A stretch of DNA of 64,000 nucleotides from Rickettsia sp. MEAM1 (Bemisia tabaci) (GTDB taxonomy: Bacteria; Pseudomonadota; Alphaproteobacteria; Rickettsiales; Rickettsiaceae): the NCBI RefSeq assembly GCF_002285905.1, contig NZ_CP016305.1:1054001-1118000 (forward strand). Direction: 5' to 3'. Every line of letters starts with the position of its first letter. Position 1 is the stretch's first letter. The notes beneath the pieces are model-generated. The model was not told the DNA's origin, made no database searches, and saw only the letters and a list, made by a program, of their open reading frames with translations. Of the stretch, positions 19,882-29,906 are shown piece after piece. A program made the position numbers and the translations under genes.

Positions 19882-21183
19882 ATGAACCAAAATTTCTCTA
19901 AAAAATCTAGCAATGATTTAATTAATCGTATTATTTTTACTATTTTTGTTCTTATAATATGCAGATTTGGTTCGTTTATACCTATTGCAGGTATAGATGT
20001 TATTGCTTTAGGTAGTATTGCTGAAAAAAATCAGTCAGGGATACTTGGTATGTTTAATATGCTGTCAGGCGGCTCACTAGGCAGAATGTCCATTTTTGCT
20101 TTAGCGATTATGCCATATATAACAGCATCAATAATTATCCAGCTAATGTCTGTAGCATATAAGCCTTTAGAAAATTTGAAAAAAGAAGGAGAAGCGGGTA
20201 AAAGGAAAATAAATCAATTATCTAGATATTTAACAGTCTTGCTTGCTTCACTTCAAGCTTACGGTGTTGCAGTAAGTTTAGAGTCAATTGTAACAAATAC
20301 TGGACCTCTAGTAATTATACCGGGGCTTTTCTTTAAAATTACAACAGTAATTACTTTAGTGGTAGGTACGATGCTACTAATGTGGTTAGGTGAACAAATT
20401 ACACAACGTGGTATAGGTAATGGTACATCTTTAATTATATTTATAGGTATAATTTCTGGTGTGCCTAGTGCTATTATTAGTATGTTTGAACTATCAAGAA
20501 AAGGTGCGTTATCACCTTTAGTTGCAATTGCTGTTTGTGTGGGAGTAGTTATATTAATATCTATAATAATTTTCTTTGAGAAAGCACAAAGAAAATTATT
20601 AGTTCAGTATCCTAAAAGGCAAGTAGGAAATAAAATTTATGGTGGTGATTCAACATATATGCCACTTAAGTTAAATACTTCTGGGGTAATTCCTCCGATA
20701 TTCGCTAGTTCAATTTTATTATTTCCGGCTACATTGGCTAATTTTTCAAGTAGTAATTCTGAAATAATGAATATGCTTACTTATTATTTGGGTCACGGGA
20801 AGCCTATATATATATTATTGTATGTAGCATTAATAATGTTTTTTAGCTTTTTTTATACAGCAATAGTATTTAATTCTGAAGAAACTGCTAATAATTTAAG
20901 AAAATATGGTGCTTATATTCCTGGTAAAAGACCAGGAAAAAATACATCTGAATATTTTGATTATATACTTACTAGGCTTACGGTTGTAGGTGGTATATAT
21001 CTAAGTATAATATGTATAATACCTGAATTATTAATGAATAAATATGTTATTTCTCTTTCTTTAGGTGGTACAAGTTTTTTAATTGTAGTAAATGTAGTAC
21101 TTGATACGTTGACTCAAATTCAAACTTACTTATTTAGTAGTAAATATGAAAGTTTAATGAAAAAAGTAAAATTAAAAAATTAA
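19882..21183 (+). CDS. secY: Preprotein translocase subunit SecY
   Basis: A 433-residue membrane protein with ten hydrophobic segments, the channel of the Sec translocon. Landmarks are the plug-region segment [21 protein letters not shown] (given here as two blocks around residues 53-73), the [12 protein letters not shown] helix (TM2) and the cytoplasmic loop KRPGKNT near residue 350. It lies in the spc operon as usual, with adk after it. Confidence 0.98.
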   Translation: MNQNFSKKSSNDLINRIIFTIFVLIICRFGSFIPIAGIDVIALGSIAEKNQSGILGMFNMLSGGSLGRMSIFALAIMPYITASIIIQLMSVAYKPLENLKKEGEAGKRKINQLSRYLTVLLASLQAYGVAVSLESIVTNTGPLVIIPGLFFKITTVITLVVGTMLLMWLGEQITQRGIGNGTSLIIFIGIISGVPSAIISMFELSRKGALSPLVAIAVCVGVVILISIIIFFEKAQRKLLVQYPKRQVGNKIYGGDSTYMPLKLNTSGVIPPIFASSILLFPATLANFSSSNSEIMNMLTYYLGHGKPIYILLYVALIMFFSFFYTAIVFNSEETANNLRKYGAYIPGKRPGKNTSEYFDYILTRLTVVGGIYLSIICIIPELLMNKYVISLSLGGTSFLIVVNVVLDTLTQIQTYLFSSKYESLMKKVKLKN

Positions 21184-21190
21184 AAATGAG

Positions 21191-21835
21191 TTGGAAGTGA
21201 TAATAATTTTTTTAGGTCCTCCTGGTGCTGGAAAAGGAACTCAAGGAAAAAAAATAGCTGAAAAAATTCATTTACCACATATAGCAATTGGCGATATATT
21301 TAGAGCAATTATTAAAACATCAAGTAAGGATGCTGAGATAATTAATAGTTATGTTGAGCAAGGAAAGCTTATTCCTGATGAAATAGTTAATCAGATAATT
21401 AAAAACTTTTTATCATCTTCTGATTATAAAAAAGGTTATATATTAGATGGGTATCCGCGTAATTTAGAACAAGCTAAGTTTTTTGAATCATTCGTTACAG
21501 AAAAAATAAAAGTAATATATTTAAATGTTTCAGATGAATTACTAATTAAAAGAATTTTAGGCAGATATAGTTGTAAAAATTGCGGAAAAATATATAATGA
21601 TTATTTTTTAAAGCCTAAGATTGATAAAATATGTGATGTTTGTAAATCAAGCGTATTTGAATATAGAAAAGATGATAATGAAGAAGTAATAAAAGAAAGA
21701 ATTAATATATTTAAAACTGAAACTTATCCATTAATACAGCATTATAAAAACAATGATGATTTTTATATGATTGATGGAAATAAAAATGAAGAGCAAATAG
21801 AAGATCATATAGAGAAAGTACTAAAAATAAATTGA
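21191..21835 (+). CDS. adk: Adenylate kinase (zinc-type lid)
   Basis: About 212-214 residues. P-loop [10 protein letters not shown] at the N-terminus, NMP-binding ILDGYPRN near residue 82, and a lid with two CxxC pairs (CKNCG and CDVC), which usually hold zinc. It interconverts ATP + AMP and 2 ADP. The start is uncertain: TTG at 21191 or GTG at 21197; GAG at 21188-21190 gives better spacing to the GTG. There is no ATG in range. Confidence 0.95.
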   Translation: MEVIIIFLGPPGAGKGTQGKKIAEKIHLPHIAIGDIFRAIIKTSSKDAEIINSYVEQGKLIPDEIVNQIIKNFLSSSDYKKGYILDGYPRNLEQAKFFESFVTEKIKVIYLNVSDELLIKRILGRYSCKNCGKIYNDYFLKPKIDKICDVCKSSVFEYRKDDNEEVIKERINIFKTETYPLIQHYKNNDDFYMIDGNKNEEQIEDHIEKVLKIN

Positions 21836-21893
21836 CTTTAGTAAAGATTTTTATATTATTTTCTAGTTACCAGTAAAATTTTGGAGAATATTT

Positions 21894-22271
21894 GTGGCAA
21901 GAATTGCGAATGTTAACATTCCCGATAATAAACGTTTAGTAGTAAGCTTGACTTATATTTATGGTCTTGGGACTACTATGGCAAAAACAATTTGTAAAAA
22001 AGCAAAAATATTAGAAGATAAGAAAGTTAAAGACCTTACTGATCAAGAACTAATAAGCTTACGTAATATTATCGAAAATGAATATAAAGTTGAAGGTGAT
22101 TTAAGAAGAGAAGTAACGTTTAATATTAAAAAGAAAAAAGATATTAGAAGTTATCAAGGGCTTAGACATATACGTAAGCTACCTGTGAGAGGTCAGAATA
22201 CTCATTCTAATGCTAGAACTAGAAAAGGTAAAGCTGTTGCAATAGCAAGAAAGAAAAAAGCTGTAAAATAA
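21894..22271 (+). CDS. rpsM: 30S ribosomal protein S13
   Basis: 125 residues starting at GTG 21894 behind a strong GGAG site. It has the helix-two-turn-helix region and the terminal [18 protein letters not shown] motif, which binds 16S rRNA and P-site tRNA. First gene of the alpha segment. Confidence 0.98.
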   Translation: MARIANVNIPDNKRLVVSLTYIYGLGTTMAKTICKKAKILEDKKVKDLTDQELISLRNIIENEYKVEGDLRREVTFNIKKKKDIRSYQGLRHIRKLPVRGQNTHSNARTRKGKAVAIARKKKAVK

Positions 22272-22295
22272 TAGTTAAAGTAGAGTATAAACATA

Positions 22296-22679
22296 ATGAA
22301 TCAGACGGTTAAAGCTAAAAAAAAGAAAAAAACTATCACACTAGGTGTGGTACATATTAGAGCATCGTTTAATAATACTATTGTAACATTTACTGATGTT
22401 CAGGGTAATGCAATATCTTCTGCATCAGCTGGAGCTAATGGGTTTAAGGGAGCAAAAAAAGCTACACCTTATGCAGCTCAGATAACAATTGATAAAGCAG
22501 CTGAAAAAGCAAAAGAATACGGTCTAAAAACTATTTCTATTAGAATTGGAGGACCTGGTGCTCAGCGTGAATCTGCAATGAGAGCTTTATTTGGCCAAAA
22601 TTTTGTAGTTACATCGATTTTAGATGTATCATCAATTGCTCATAATGGAGTAAAAGCACCAAAAAGAAGAAGAGTATAA
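22296..22679 (+). CDS. rpsK: 30S ribosomal protein S11
   Basis: 127 residues with [18 protein letters not shown] at the start and the [10 protein letters not shown] end. It forms the mRNA platform with S7 and S18. Confidence 0.98.
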
Positions 22680-22695
22680 GAAGCATAGGTATTAA

Positions 22696-23721
22696 ATGTT
22701 ATCGTTAAGTAAAAACTGGAACGCTTTAATAAAAACAGATAAAGTATCTTATGAGAGCTTCCCTGAGACTAATAATAAATCTAAGATTATAGTTGAGCCT
22801 TTAGAAAGGGGATTTGGTTTGACTCTAGGTAATGTTATGAGAAGAGTTTTACTTTCTTCTCTACAAGGAGCAGCGGTTACCTCTATAAAAATTCCTGGAA
22901 TAGAGCATGAATTTTCTTCTATACCAGGTGTAAAAGAGGATATATCAGAGATAATTTTGAATGTTAAAGGCATAGAAATCAAAATGCACGTTGCAGAAAA
23001 ACGTGTTATAAGATTAAAAGCAACAGGACCTGGTGCTATAACGGCTGGTATGATTGAAGCTGGACATGACGTAGAAATATTAAATCCTGATCATGTAATT
23101 TGCAATTTAGCTAAGAATAAACAATTTGAAATGGAATTAACTTGCAAAGTTGGTAAGGGGTACACACTTAGTACAAACAATAATGAGGATAATAACTTAC
23201 CGATTGGTGAAATAGCTATAGATGCTTTATTTAATCCTGTAAAAAGTGTTACTTATAAAGTAGAAAATACAAGGATAGGTCAGGTCACTGACTATGATAA
23301 GTTAATTATGTTTGTTGAAACTAATGGTGATATATTACCTGAAATGGCGGTAGGCTTAGCTGCTCGTATTTTGCAAGAACAGCTGCAATTATTTATTTCT
23401 TTTGAAGAACAAGAAGAAGATAAACAAGTTAAAACAGATGCATTACCATTTTCTCCTTATCTACTTAAACGAGTTGATGAATTGGAATTATCAGTTAGAT
23501 CAGCAAATTGTTTAAAAAATGATAATATAATTTATATAGGTGATTTGGTAAAAAGAACTGAAGCTGATATGCTAAGAACTCCAAATTTTGGTAGAAAATC
23601 CCTAAATGAAATTAAGGAAATACTTGCAAAATTTGGTTTGAGATTTGGTATGGACGTACCAGATTGGCCGCCAGAAAATATACATGAATTATCTAAACGT
23701 TACGAAGATTCTTATAATTAA
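22696..23721 (+). CDS. rpoA: RNA polymerase alpha subunit
   Basis: 341 residues. The N-terminal assembly domain has [21 protein letters not shown]-type sequence (residues 36-56). The C-terminal domain has the helix-hairpin-helix region [14 protein letters not shown] and [14 protein letters not shown], which contacts UP-element DNA and activators. Standard position between rpsK and rplQ. Confidence 0.99.
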   Translation: MLSLSKNWNALIKTDKVSYESFPETNNKSKIIVEPLERGFGLTLGNVMRRVLLSSLQGAAVTSIKIPGIEHEFSSIPGVKEDISEIILNVKGIEIKMHVAEKRVIRLKATGPGAITAGMIEAGHDVEILNPDHVICNLAKNKQFEMELTCKVGKGYTLSTNNNEDNNLPIGEIAIDALFNPVKSVTYKVENTRIGQVTDYDKLIMFVETNGDILPEMAVGLAARILQEQLQLFISFEEQEEDKQVKTDALPFSPYLLKRVDELELSVRSANCLKNDNIIYIGDLVKRTEADMLRTPNFGRKSLNEIKEILAKFGLRFGMDVPDWPPENIHELSKRYEDSYN

Positions 23722-23732
23722 GGACAATAGAG

Positions 23733-24161
23733 ATGCGACATAAAATTAAAGGTAGAAAATTAAATGTAACAAGTAGCCATAGAAAAGCAATGCTTGCTAA
23801 TATGGCAGTATCACTTGTTACTCATGAGCAGATAAAAACTACTTTGCCAAAAGCTAAAGAATTAAGACCTTATATCGAAGTTCTAGTTACTAAGGCTAAG
23901 GATAATAACTTAGCAGCAAGAAGAAATATTCTATCAAAAATAAAAGATAAAAAAGCAATCGAGAAGCTTATAGATGTTTTAGGTGTTAGATACAAAGATA
24001 GACCAGGTGGATATACTAGAATAGTAAAAGCCGGATTTCGCTATGGTGATTTAGCTCCAATCGCATATATTGAATTTGTAGATAGAGATATTAATGCTAA
24101 AGGAAATATACCTCAAGATAATAGCAAAGAAGATATTAAAAGTAATAAAGGGACTAAATAA
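23733..24161 (+). CDS. rplQ: 50S ribosomal protein L17
   Basis: 142 residues. [20 protein letters not shown] and [15 protein letters not shown] are L17 landmarks. It has a 20-residue hydrophilic tail beyond the core. Its TAA shares a base with the rpsT start. Confidence 0.98.
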   Translation: MRHKIKGRKLNVTSSHRKAMLANMAVSLVTHEQIKTTLPKAKELRPYIEVLVTKAKDNNLAARRNILSKIKDKKAIEKLIDVLGVRYKDRPGGYTRIVKAGFRYGDLAPIAYIEFVDRDINAKGNIPQDNSKEDIKSNKGTK

Positions 24162-24424
24162 TGGCTAATCATTCTTCAGCAAAGAAAGCTGCAAGACAAA
24201 CAGTAAAAAAAACCTTAGTTAATAAAAAAAGAGCTAGTGCAATAAAAACTTTTGTGAAAAAAGTTTTGCATGAAATTAATCAAGGTAATAAAGAAGAAGC
24301 TAACTCAGCTTTAGTAATTGCACAATCTAAGATAATGCAAGGTGTGAAAAAAAACATAATTAAGTTAAATACTGCATCAAGAAAAATAAGTAAATTATCA
24401 AAAAAAATAAAAACTATGAATTAA
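24161..24424 (+). CDS. rpsT: 30S ribosomal protein S20
   Basis: 87 residues of lysine-rich three-helix bundle: [17 protein letters not shown] is the S20 start. It binds the foot of 16S rRNA. One-base overlap with rplQ places it as the last gene of the ribosomal block, a position not found in E. coli. Confidence 0.97.
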   Translation: MANHSSAKKAARQTVKKTLVNKKRASAIKTFVKKVLHEINQGNKEEANSALVIAQSKIMQGVKKNIIKLNTASRKISKLSKKIKTMN

Positions 24425-24524
24425 ATTTAAATTATAAAAACAATTATATTATTTTTTAATTCTAGTTTTTAATAATTTATTCTTCATTGTCATTTTATCT
24501 AATTAACTTTAAGTTAATAATATA

Positions 24525-24600
24525 GGGCGATTAGCTCAGTTGGTAGAGCATCTCGTTTACACCGAGAGGGTCGGCAGTTCGAGTCTGTCATCGCCCACCA
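24525..24600 (+). tRNA. tRNA-Val (TAC)
   Basis: 76 nt. Acceptor GGGCGAT / ATCGCCC, anticodon TAC within TTTACAC, T-arm CAGTTCGAGTCTG and encoded ACCA end. It lies 100 bp after rpsT. Confidence 0.97.
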
Positions 24601-24697
24601 TATTATAATCAGCTTTCTAACACATCCTTACCTTATATATATTTTTTATATGCTGGGTAGCTTTATGCTGGTTTTCCCTCAATAAAATGGAGGAACT

Positions 24698-25970
24698 ATG
24701 AATAACATAGTTGCTCCTTTTTCTTTGTCAGAGTCTTACAACGATACAATTTTTTACGATATAGTAGGGCATTTTATACCACCTGAATGGAAAAATTTAA
24801 CTTCTAGTAGTGGAAAAATTTTGAGCAAAACCGCAAGGCAAATTTTATCACTTGTGGTTTCACGAATGCCTTATATAGAAGATAAAGCTGAAGAAATAAA
24901 TAGTAATGACATAAGCTTACCAAATGAATTACAGGAAACTTACTATTATTTTAAGAAACTTCTTGGGCTTTGTCAGCGACGTATAAGACAGTGTTTAGTA
25001 GAACTTGAAAAAAGTGGCTATATTAAAGTTACTTTAATTAATATGACTGAACAATATACTAAATATCGTAATATTTTAAGTATTAAGCTTGTAAAAAATT
25101 TTGTATTCTACCCGCAAAAAATTTCAGGTCACCCTGAAAATTATTTCGGGGTAACCCCGAAATAATTTTCACCCACACAATATAATAGATAATAATAAAT
25201 CTATAAATAAATCTAGATATGAAGAAGCTGATTTTGAAAATGATATTTTTGATAAAGGAAATTTAAGCAACGAAAATATCAACGATTTGGGTAACACGCT
25301 AATTTCTGAAAGTAAAAATGAAAGTTTAGAGCCGAAGGTAATAAATCAGGCTACTTCTTCAGGTGTTATGAAGAAAACGGAAGAATTTCATCCATTAACC
25401 GAAGAAGATGCCGAATGGTTAAGATTAAGGTCAGGTCGTGATTTTAACTTAAGATTTATGAATAAATTATTGTTAAAACTTGCTGATAATAAGCCTAATA
25501 ATCGTTTTAGCACAAAAGAAAAATTGTTAAATTATATGGCTAAAGCTTTAATAAACGAAAAACGTGACACTGTTACGGCTAATAGTGAAGATTTTAGCTT
25601 TGAATATGACCATAAGACAAAAATACAAGCTGTTTATGGAGCTAAAAAAGTAAAGCACACTAGTGACGCTAAACCAATTGTAAAACAAGAGCAAGAAGTA
25701 AGTATTGAAAGTTATATTGAAACGGCACTAGTTGGACTTGACGATATATGGCGTAAAGTTAGGGAGTATTTAATATATTCTTGTGGAAAAATGGTTGATA
25801 TAGCTTGGTTTAGTAAGCTAGAATTAGTGACAAAGGACGAGATAAATAACAAAATTTTTCTTAAACCAAAAACGGCGTTTATAGGTAGTAGAATTACCGC
25901 CGACTATTTTTTTCACTTAAAAAAAGCTTTTGAAAGCTTTAATTATAGCTATGAATTGATTAAAGTTTGA
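24698..25970 (+). pseudogene. DnaA-N-like replication-initiator-type gene, split in two frames
   Basis: Two ORFs make one protein. 24698-25165 (155 residues) has a helix-turn-helix-like region (RQILSLVV..., LLGLCQRRIRQCLVELEKSGYI). The second frame runs from about 25155 to 25970; its last 75 residues (DDIWRKVREYLIY...WFSKLELV...FIGSRITADYF) resemble the N-terminal domain of DnaA. The shift falls inside a 17-bp-arm palindrome at 25135-25171. Such proteins are known in Rickettsia as DnaA-like or plasmid-type initiators. The second ORF has only a TTG start (25287). Removing one base near 25155-25158 would rejoin the frames. Confidence 0.6.
25135..25171. repeat. Perfect 17-bp inverted repeat at the frame break
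   Basis: Arms 25135-25151 and 25155-25171 are exact reverse complements around TAA, with a GC-rich inner stem CGGGG / CCCCG. It sits exactly where the two halves of the DnaA-N-like gene change frame. It could be an intragenic terminator, or the slippery site of the frameshift. Confidence 0.75.
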
Positions 25971-26170
25971 AGTTTAGTATAAATACAATTATTAGTTGCG
26001 TCGCTAGTTTTTAATAAAAATTCTTTTTGTTAATTATTATTTTGAGTCAGTTAATTAACGTAGCACCAAATTAATATTATTTTGTTAGTCATATCAAGGT
26101 ATATAAGCTAGTTTATTTTTGCCACACAAAGTTTAAATAATATTTATTATTGCAATTTCCTACTTTTAAT

Positions 26171-26734
26171 GTCCCCCTTCGGGGATCAAAAATCCCTCGC
26201 CTTTAGGCGAAGGGAAGATATAATGAAATTGCTTTAGCAATGAATTTATATCAAGAAATATGAGAAGTTATAGAAAGAATAGTCATAGTCAGTATGATTT
26301 AAAAGTGCATCTTATATGGATACCAAAATATAGGAAGAGAATATTGATAGGCAAAGTATCGGAAAGGACTAGAGATTTACTGAGGCAGATTTGTATGGAA
26401 CATGAAGTACATATAATTTCAGGGAAAATATCATGTGATCACGTACATATGTTTATCTCATATAAGCCGCAAATATCTCTTAGCAAGTTAGTACAGTATT
26501 TAAAAGGCATTAGCTCAAGAATTTTATTGCAAGAATTTACTCATTTACGAAAACAATTTTGGGGCAATCATTTGTGGGCTAGGGGCTATATGGCAGTCAG
26601 TTCAGGTAATATAACTGATGAAATGATACAGCACTATATTGATGAACAGGAAGGTGAACCTGTGAATGATGATCGATTTCTAATCGATTCCACTTTATAA
26701 CCCCTCAGCTTATAGCTGAGGGTTGTTTAGTTTT
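26171..26734 (+). mobile_element. IS200-type element, copy 3
   Basis: Complete, from GTCCCCC after TTAAT to TTTAGTTTT. It ends about 50 bp before the SpoT-like gene. The roughly 200 bp between it and the DnaA-N-like gene show nothing recognisable. Confidence 0.92.
26260..26700 (+). CDS. tnpA: IS200 transposase TnpA (copy 3)
   Basis: 146 residues, intact, same sequence as copies 4 and 6. HUH motif at 61-65 and Tyr126 are kept. Confidence 0.92.
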   Translation: MRSYRKNSHSQYDLKVHLIWIPKYRKRILIGKVSERTRDLLRQICMEHEVHIISGKISCDHVHMFISYKPQISLSKLVQYLKGISSRILLQEFTHLRKQFWGNHLWARGYMAVSSGNITDEMIQHYIDEQEGEPVNDDRFLIDSTL

Positions 26735-26784
26735 AAGTAGAAACTGTTATAAAAAATTCTTTAATAAATTTAAATGTAACTTTT

Positions 26785-27528
26785 ATGGAAGATTTAAGCC
26801 GTTGGAAAGAAAAGTTTGAAAGCTGTATCTATACTAAAAAACTACTTGATAAACTCGAATATTTAAATACCAGAGTGAATAATCCTATAGATCCCCTCGA
26901 AGTCAAAAAGGGTATTTATTATGCCCGAAAGTATCATGGCACACAAATGCGTAAGTCAGGCGATCCTTATTATTCTCATCCGATTGAAGTGGCAATTATG
27001 CTTGCAGAATTTACAGCAATGGAAGTACCTAAGCTTTACAATGCTGTAATGATACAAGCAGCACTACTTCATGATACTATTGAAGATACAGAGCTTACGA
27101 AAGAAATGATTTCCAAGGTTTTTGGGCAAGAAGTAGCAAAACATGTAGAGGGTCTTACTAGAGTTAAATTTGATGGTAAAATTACAGCCGCAGAAAGTTT
27201 AAACTTATTAGTTAAACAAAAAAGATACGATACAGCATTAATAAAACTTTTTGATCGTATCCATAATCTACAAACTCTTGGAGCAAAATCACCTGAAAAA
27301 ATTAAAAAAATTATAACAGAAAGTTTAAATGTATTTATAACAATTAGTATGCACTTAGAAATACCTACACTAGTACAAAAATTAATCCAACTATGCTATA
27401 CACATTTGTCAATACAAAACCAACAAAAAGAATTATTTATAGAGGATAATTCCCAGCTTCTTTTTCTACCTTTTCAAAATGAGATAAACCAATTGCAAAA
27501 CCAGTTGCTAGTAAAGCAAAAACAATAA
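26785..27528 (+). CDS. Short SpoT/RelA-type HD hydrolase
   Basis: 247 residues covering only the HD domain of RelA/SpoT proteins. GDPYYSHPIEVA (about 59), LLHDTIEDTE (about 94) and LFDRIHNLQT (about 151) supply the His and Asp residues that bind Mn for (p)ppGpp hydrolysis. The synthetase and TGS/ACT domains are absent. Short HD-only paralogues are common in Rickettsia. The last about 30 codons overlap the end of a convergent transporter remnant, so the C-terminus may be read-through into foreign sequence. Hydrolase activity is inferred from motifs only. Confidence 0.8.
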   Translation: MEDLSRWKEKFESCIYTKKLLDKLEYLNTRVNNPIDPLEVKKGIYYARKYHGTQMRKSGDPYYSHPIEVAIMLAEFTAMEVPKLYNAVMIQAALLHDTIEDTELTKEMISKVFGQEVAKHVEGLTRVKFDGKITAAESLNLLVKQKRYDTALIKLFDRIHNLQTLGAKSPEKIKKIITESLNVFITISMHLEIPTLVQKLIQLCYTHLSIQNQQKELFIEDNSQLLFLPFQNEINQLQNQLLVKQKQ

Positions 27529-27661
27529 ATAGTCCCCAATAATTTAAAACCTTAGTTAAATAAACAAGACCAAAGGATACTACTACATACATTATAGCTC
27601 TTGATAAAGCATATGTAAGAGTAGCTGAAGTAAAGCGTTTAAAAACTGGAAAATGTTTATA
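27437..27661 (-). pseudogene. 3' fragment of an MFS transporter (ProP-like)
   Basis: The minus frame reads KHFPVFKRFTSATLTYALSR, then two hydrophobic segments and ends FEKVEKEAGNYPL at TAA 27437-27439. This looks like the last transmembrane helices of a major-facilitator transporter, with ProP-type proteins the best guess. The upstream part is cut off exactly at the IS256 left end (27662); the rest is not found in this window. Confidence 0.55.
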
Positions 27662-28956
27662 GAGGGTGTCAGGAAGTTTGTGTAAGTTGTAAAAATAGTT
27701 AAGAATAAAAATAACATAAACAACTTACATGGAGCTAATATGAAGAACAATAACAAAGTATCAAATCCAGCTATAGAAAAATTAGTATCAGAAATACTAT
27801 CACAAAGTGATCCATCTGAAATATTTGGTAAAGAAGGGATATTTCAGGGAATTAAAAAGCAGATAGTAAATAAGATTTTAGAGAAAGAAATGGAATCTCA
27901 TATAGGTTATGAGAAACATTCTAAAAATGAGAAATACTCAGATAACAGACGTAATGGTAATTATGAAAAGACTCTAATAGATCCAGAAGGTCGTAAATTG
28001 ACAGTAGAAGTGCCAAGGGATCGGGATGGAGAATTTGAACCTCAACTAATTCCAAAAGGAGTGCGTAAATTTGAAGGATTTGATGATAAAGTAATATCCT
28101 TATATGCTCGGGGAATGACCATTAGGGAAATACAAGGGCACTTAGAAGAACTATATGCCACCAAGGTATCATCTGAGTTAATATCAAAGGTAACTGATGG
28201 TATTTTAGAGGAAGTAACTGCTTGGCAGAATAGAGCACTTGATAATGTATATCCTATAATGTACTTAGATTGTATTCATGTTAAGGCAAGAGATAATCAT
28301 GTAATAATAAATAAAGCGGTTTATCTAGCTATTGGAGTGAATATGGAGGGCAAGAAAGAGCTATTAGGAATTTGGATAGGCAAGAATGAAGGGTGTAAAT
28401 TTTGGATGCAGGTAGTAACAGAACTGAAGAATCGAGGAGTTGCACAAATATATGTTGCATGTGTTGATGGTCTTAAGGGTTTTCCAGAGGCGATAAATAG
28501 CATTTTTCCAAAGACGATAGTGCAGTTGTGTATTGTTCATATGGTAAGAAATTCTGTAAAATACGTATCATACAAAGATCTAAAAGCGGTAACAGCTGAT
28601 TTAAAAGCAGTTTATTCTGCAATAAATGAAGCAGAGGGATTAAGAGAATTACAAAACTTTGCCAAAAAATGGGATGAAAAATATCCAGTTATTTTTGACA
28701 TATGGCAACGAAATTGGTCTGGCATAGCTCCATTTTTTAGCTTTCCGGAAGACATTAGGAAGGCGATTTACACTACTAATGCTATTGAATCCACTAACCG
28801 TCAAATTCGTAAAATTATTAAAAATAAAGGAGTATTTCCAGATGACAAATCGATTCAGAAAATAATCTTTTTGGCGTTGACAAATGCCTCTAAAAAATGG
28901 ACAATGCCTATTAAGAATTGGGCGATGGCTTTAAATCAATTTGCTATACTTTGTGA
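27662..28956 (+). mobile_element. IS256-like type 1, copy A (right end missing)
   Basis: Left end GAGGGTGTCAGGAAGTTTG at 27662. The right about 62 bp are missing: the element stops at CTTTGTGA and an IS6-like copy begins at 28957. The missing piece is found at 44694-44755, where it starts with exactly the next base. Confidence 0.9.
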
Positions 28957-28972
28957 GGCACCGTCAAGTTAA
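27740..28972 (+). CDS. IS256-type transposase (copy A, C-terminus replaced)
   Basis: 410 residues instead of 423. DDE residues are present: Asp177 (YLDCIH), Asp243 (VDGLKG), the CxxH in LCIVHMVRN, and Glu350 (TTNAIES). The last 17 residues are lost and replaced by EAPSS from the IS6 end. It may retain fold but lacks its right terminal repeat. Confidence 0.88.
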   Translation: MKNNNKVSNPAIEKLVSEILSQSDPSEIFGKEGIFQGIKKQIVNKILEKEMESHIGYEKHSKNEKYSDNRRNGNYEKTLIDPEGRKLTVEVPRDRDGEFEPQLIPKGVRKFEGFDDKVISLYARGMTIREIQGHLEELYATKVSSELISKVTDGILEEVTAWQNRALDNVYPIMYLDCIHVKARDNHVIINKAVYLAIGVNMEGKKELLGIWIGKNEGCKFWMQVVTELKNRGVAQIYVACVDGLKGFPEAINSIFPKTIVQLCIVHMVRNSVKYVSYKDLKAVTADLKAVYSAINEAEGLRELQNFAKKWDEKYPVIFDIWQRNWSGIAPFFSFPEDIRKAIYTTNAIESTNRQIRKIIKNKGVFPDDKSIQKIIFLALTNASKKWTMPIKNWAMALNQFAILCEAPSS

Positions 28973-29817
28973 GTAAATTAGTGTCACAAAGTACTATATT
29001 TTTAGATTTCAGACAGCAAGAAGTCTTTGAGTAGCTTCATCCCAAATGGATTTAGCGGACGCAAATGCAATTCTTTGCTCAGATGCTGTTTTAGTATATC
29101 TTCCAACATTTACAGCAAATATATTTCTGACTTTTCCCATCAGTGATAATGTACATTGTGCTGAATTAGGATGCTTAAATTTAATCAGTATCTTCTCTTT
29201 TCTCCTAGTTGGCTGATGGGCATTCTCAATCCGATTATTTAGTCTTTTATCGGTACGATGCTTAGTCCTAGGACACATATACCTAACTGGTTTAATGTAG
29301 CTTTTTAGCTTATCAGTCACAATAACCCTTGGACATGGATAATTACCCAATAATCTTGATAAAAAGCGAATAGCTGATTTCTTGTTACGACGCTTCTGCA
29401 GTAATACTTCTAATTCATGTCCCTCAGAGTCAACAGCTCTCCATAATATGAATACTTCACCTTTGATCTTGATATTCATCTCATCCAAATGCCATTTATC
29501 AGTTGGCTTTCGCTCTCTCTTACTAATAACATCTTGAAAATAAACTACAAACTTATAACACCAAAACCTTACAGTCTCATGACTTAATATAATACCTCGA
29601 TAAGCCATCTGCTCTTGAACATCTCGGTAACTATTATTAAAGCGATGATATAACCATACTGTATGGCTAATAATGCTTGCTGGAAAACGATGTCTATTCG
29701 GGGCTTGAGTAATATGCATAGCGGTAAAATCTAGGATAAATTGTTACTGCTATTCTATAAATCATTCCCTGTAATTGCTCAATACTTAATTTATACCTCC
29801 CTTAACTTGACGGTGCC
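28957..29817 (-). mobile_element. IS6-like element, copy a
   Basis: 861 bp with perfect 17-bp terminal repeats GGCACCGTCAAGTTAAG. The 3' end faces IS256 copy A, the 5' end faces hemA. There is no 8-bp duplication (TTTGTGA on one side, GTGTTTCT on the other), so the flanks come from different loci. Confidence 0.92.
29009..29719 (-). CDS. IS6-family transposase (copy a)
   Basis: 236 residues, intact. Asp79 (WHLDEMNIK), Asp136 (VIVTDKL) and Glu165 (NRIENAH) fit the IS6-family DDE catalytic triad, and the short N-terminal helix-turn-helix is kept. Confidence 0.92.
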   Translation of the reverse strand: MHITQAPNRHRFPASIISHTVWLYHRFNNSYRDVQEQMAYRGIILSHETVRFWCYKFVVYFQDVISKRERKPTDKWHLDEMNIKIKGEVFILWRAVDSEGHELEVLLQKRRNKKSAIRFLSRLLGNYPCPRVIVTDKLKSYIKPVRYMCPRTKHRTDKRLNNRIENAHQPTRRKEKILIKFKHPNSAQCTLSLMGKVRNIFAVNVGRYTKTASEQRIAFASAKSIWDEATQRLLAV

Positions 29818-29890
29818 GTGTTTCTCAATCCATGCAACAACACCGGACAAGCCACGGGACGACATCGAAAATATTTTTCGAACCATCGTT
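29818..29890. repeat. RPE remnant cut by IS6 copy a
   Basis: Contains AATCCATGCAACAACACCGG and GCCACGGGACGACAT, the outer part of the palindromic family seen at 31.3 and 33.4 kb. The other half is missing at the IS boundary. Confidence 0.5.
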
Positions 29891-29906
29891 AATTAAACCG
29901 CATGGA

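Noticed and set aside
24698-26170. Plasmid origin or integrated plasmid
   Set aside because: Only a DnaA-N-like gene is present; no iterons, parA or other plasmid genes are seen nearby.
28321-28503. 60-residue ORF repeated at every IS256 copy (MLFIASGKPLRPS...)
   Set aside because: Antisense shadow of the IS256 transposase; repeated only because the element is repeated.
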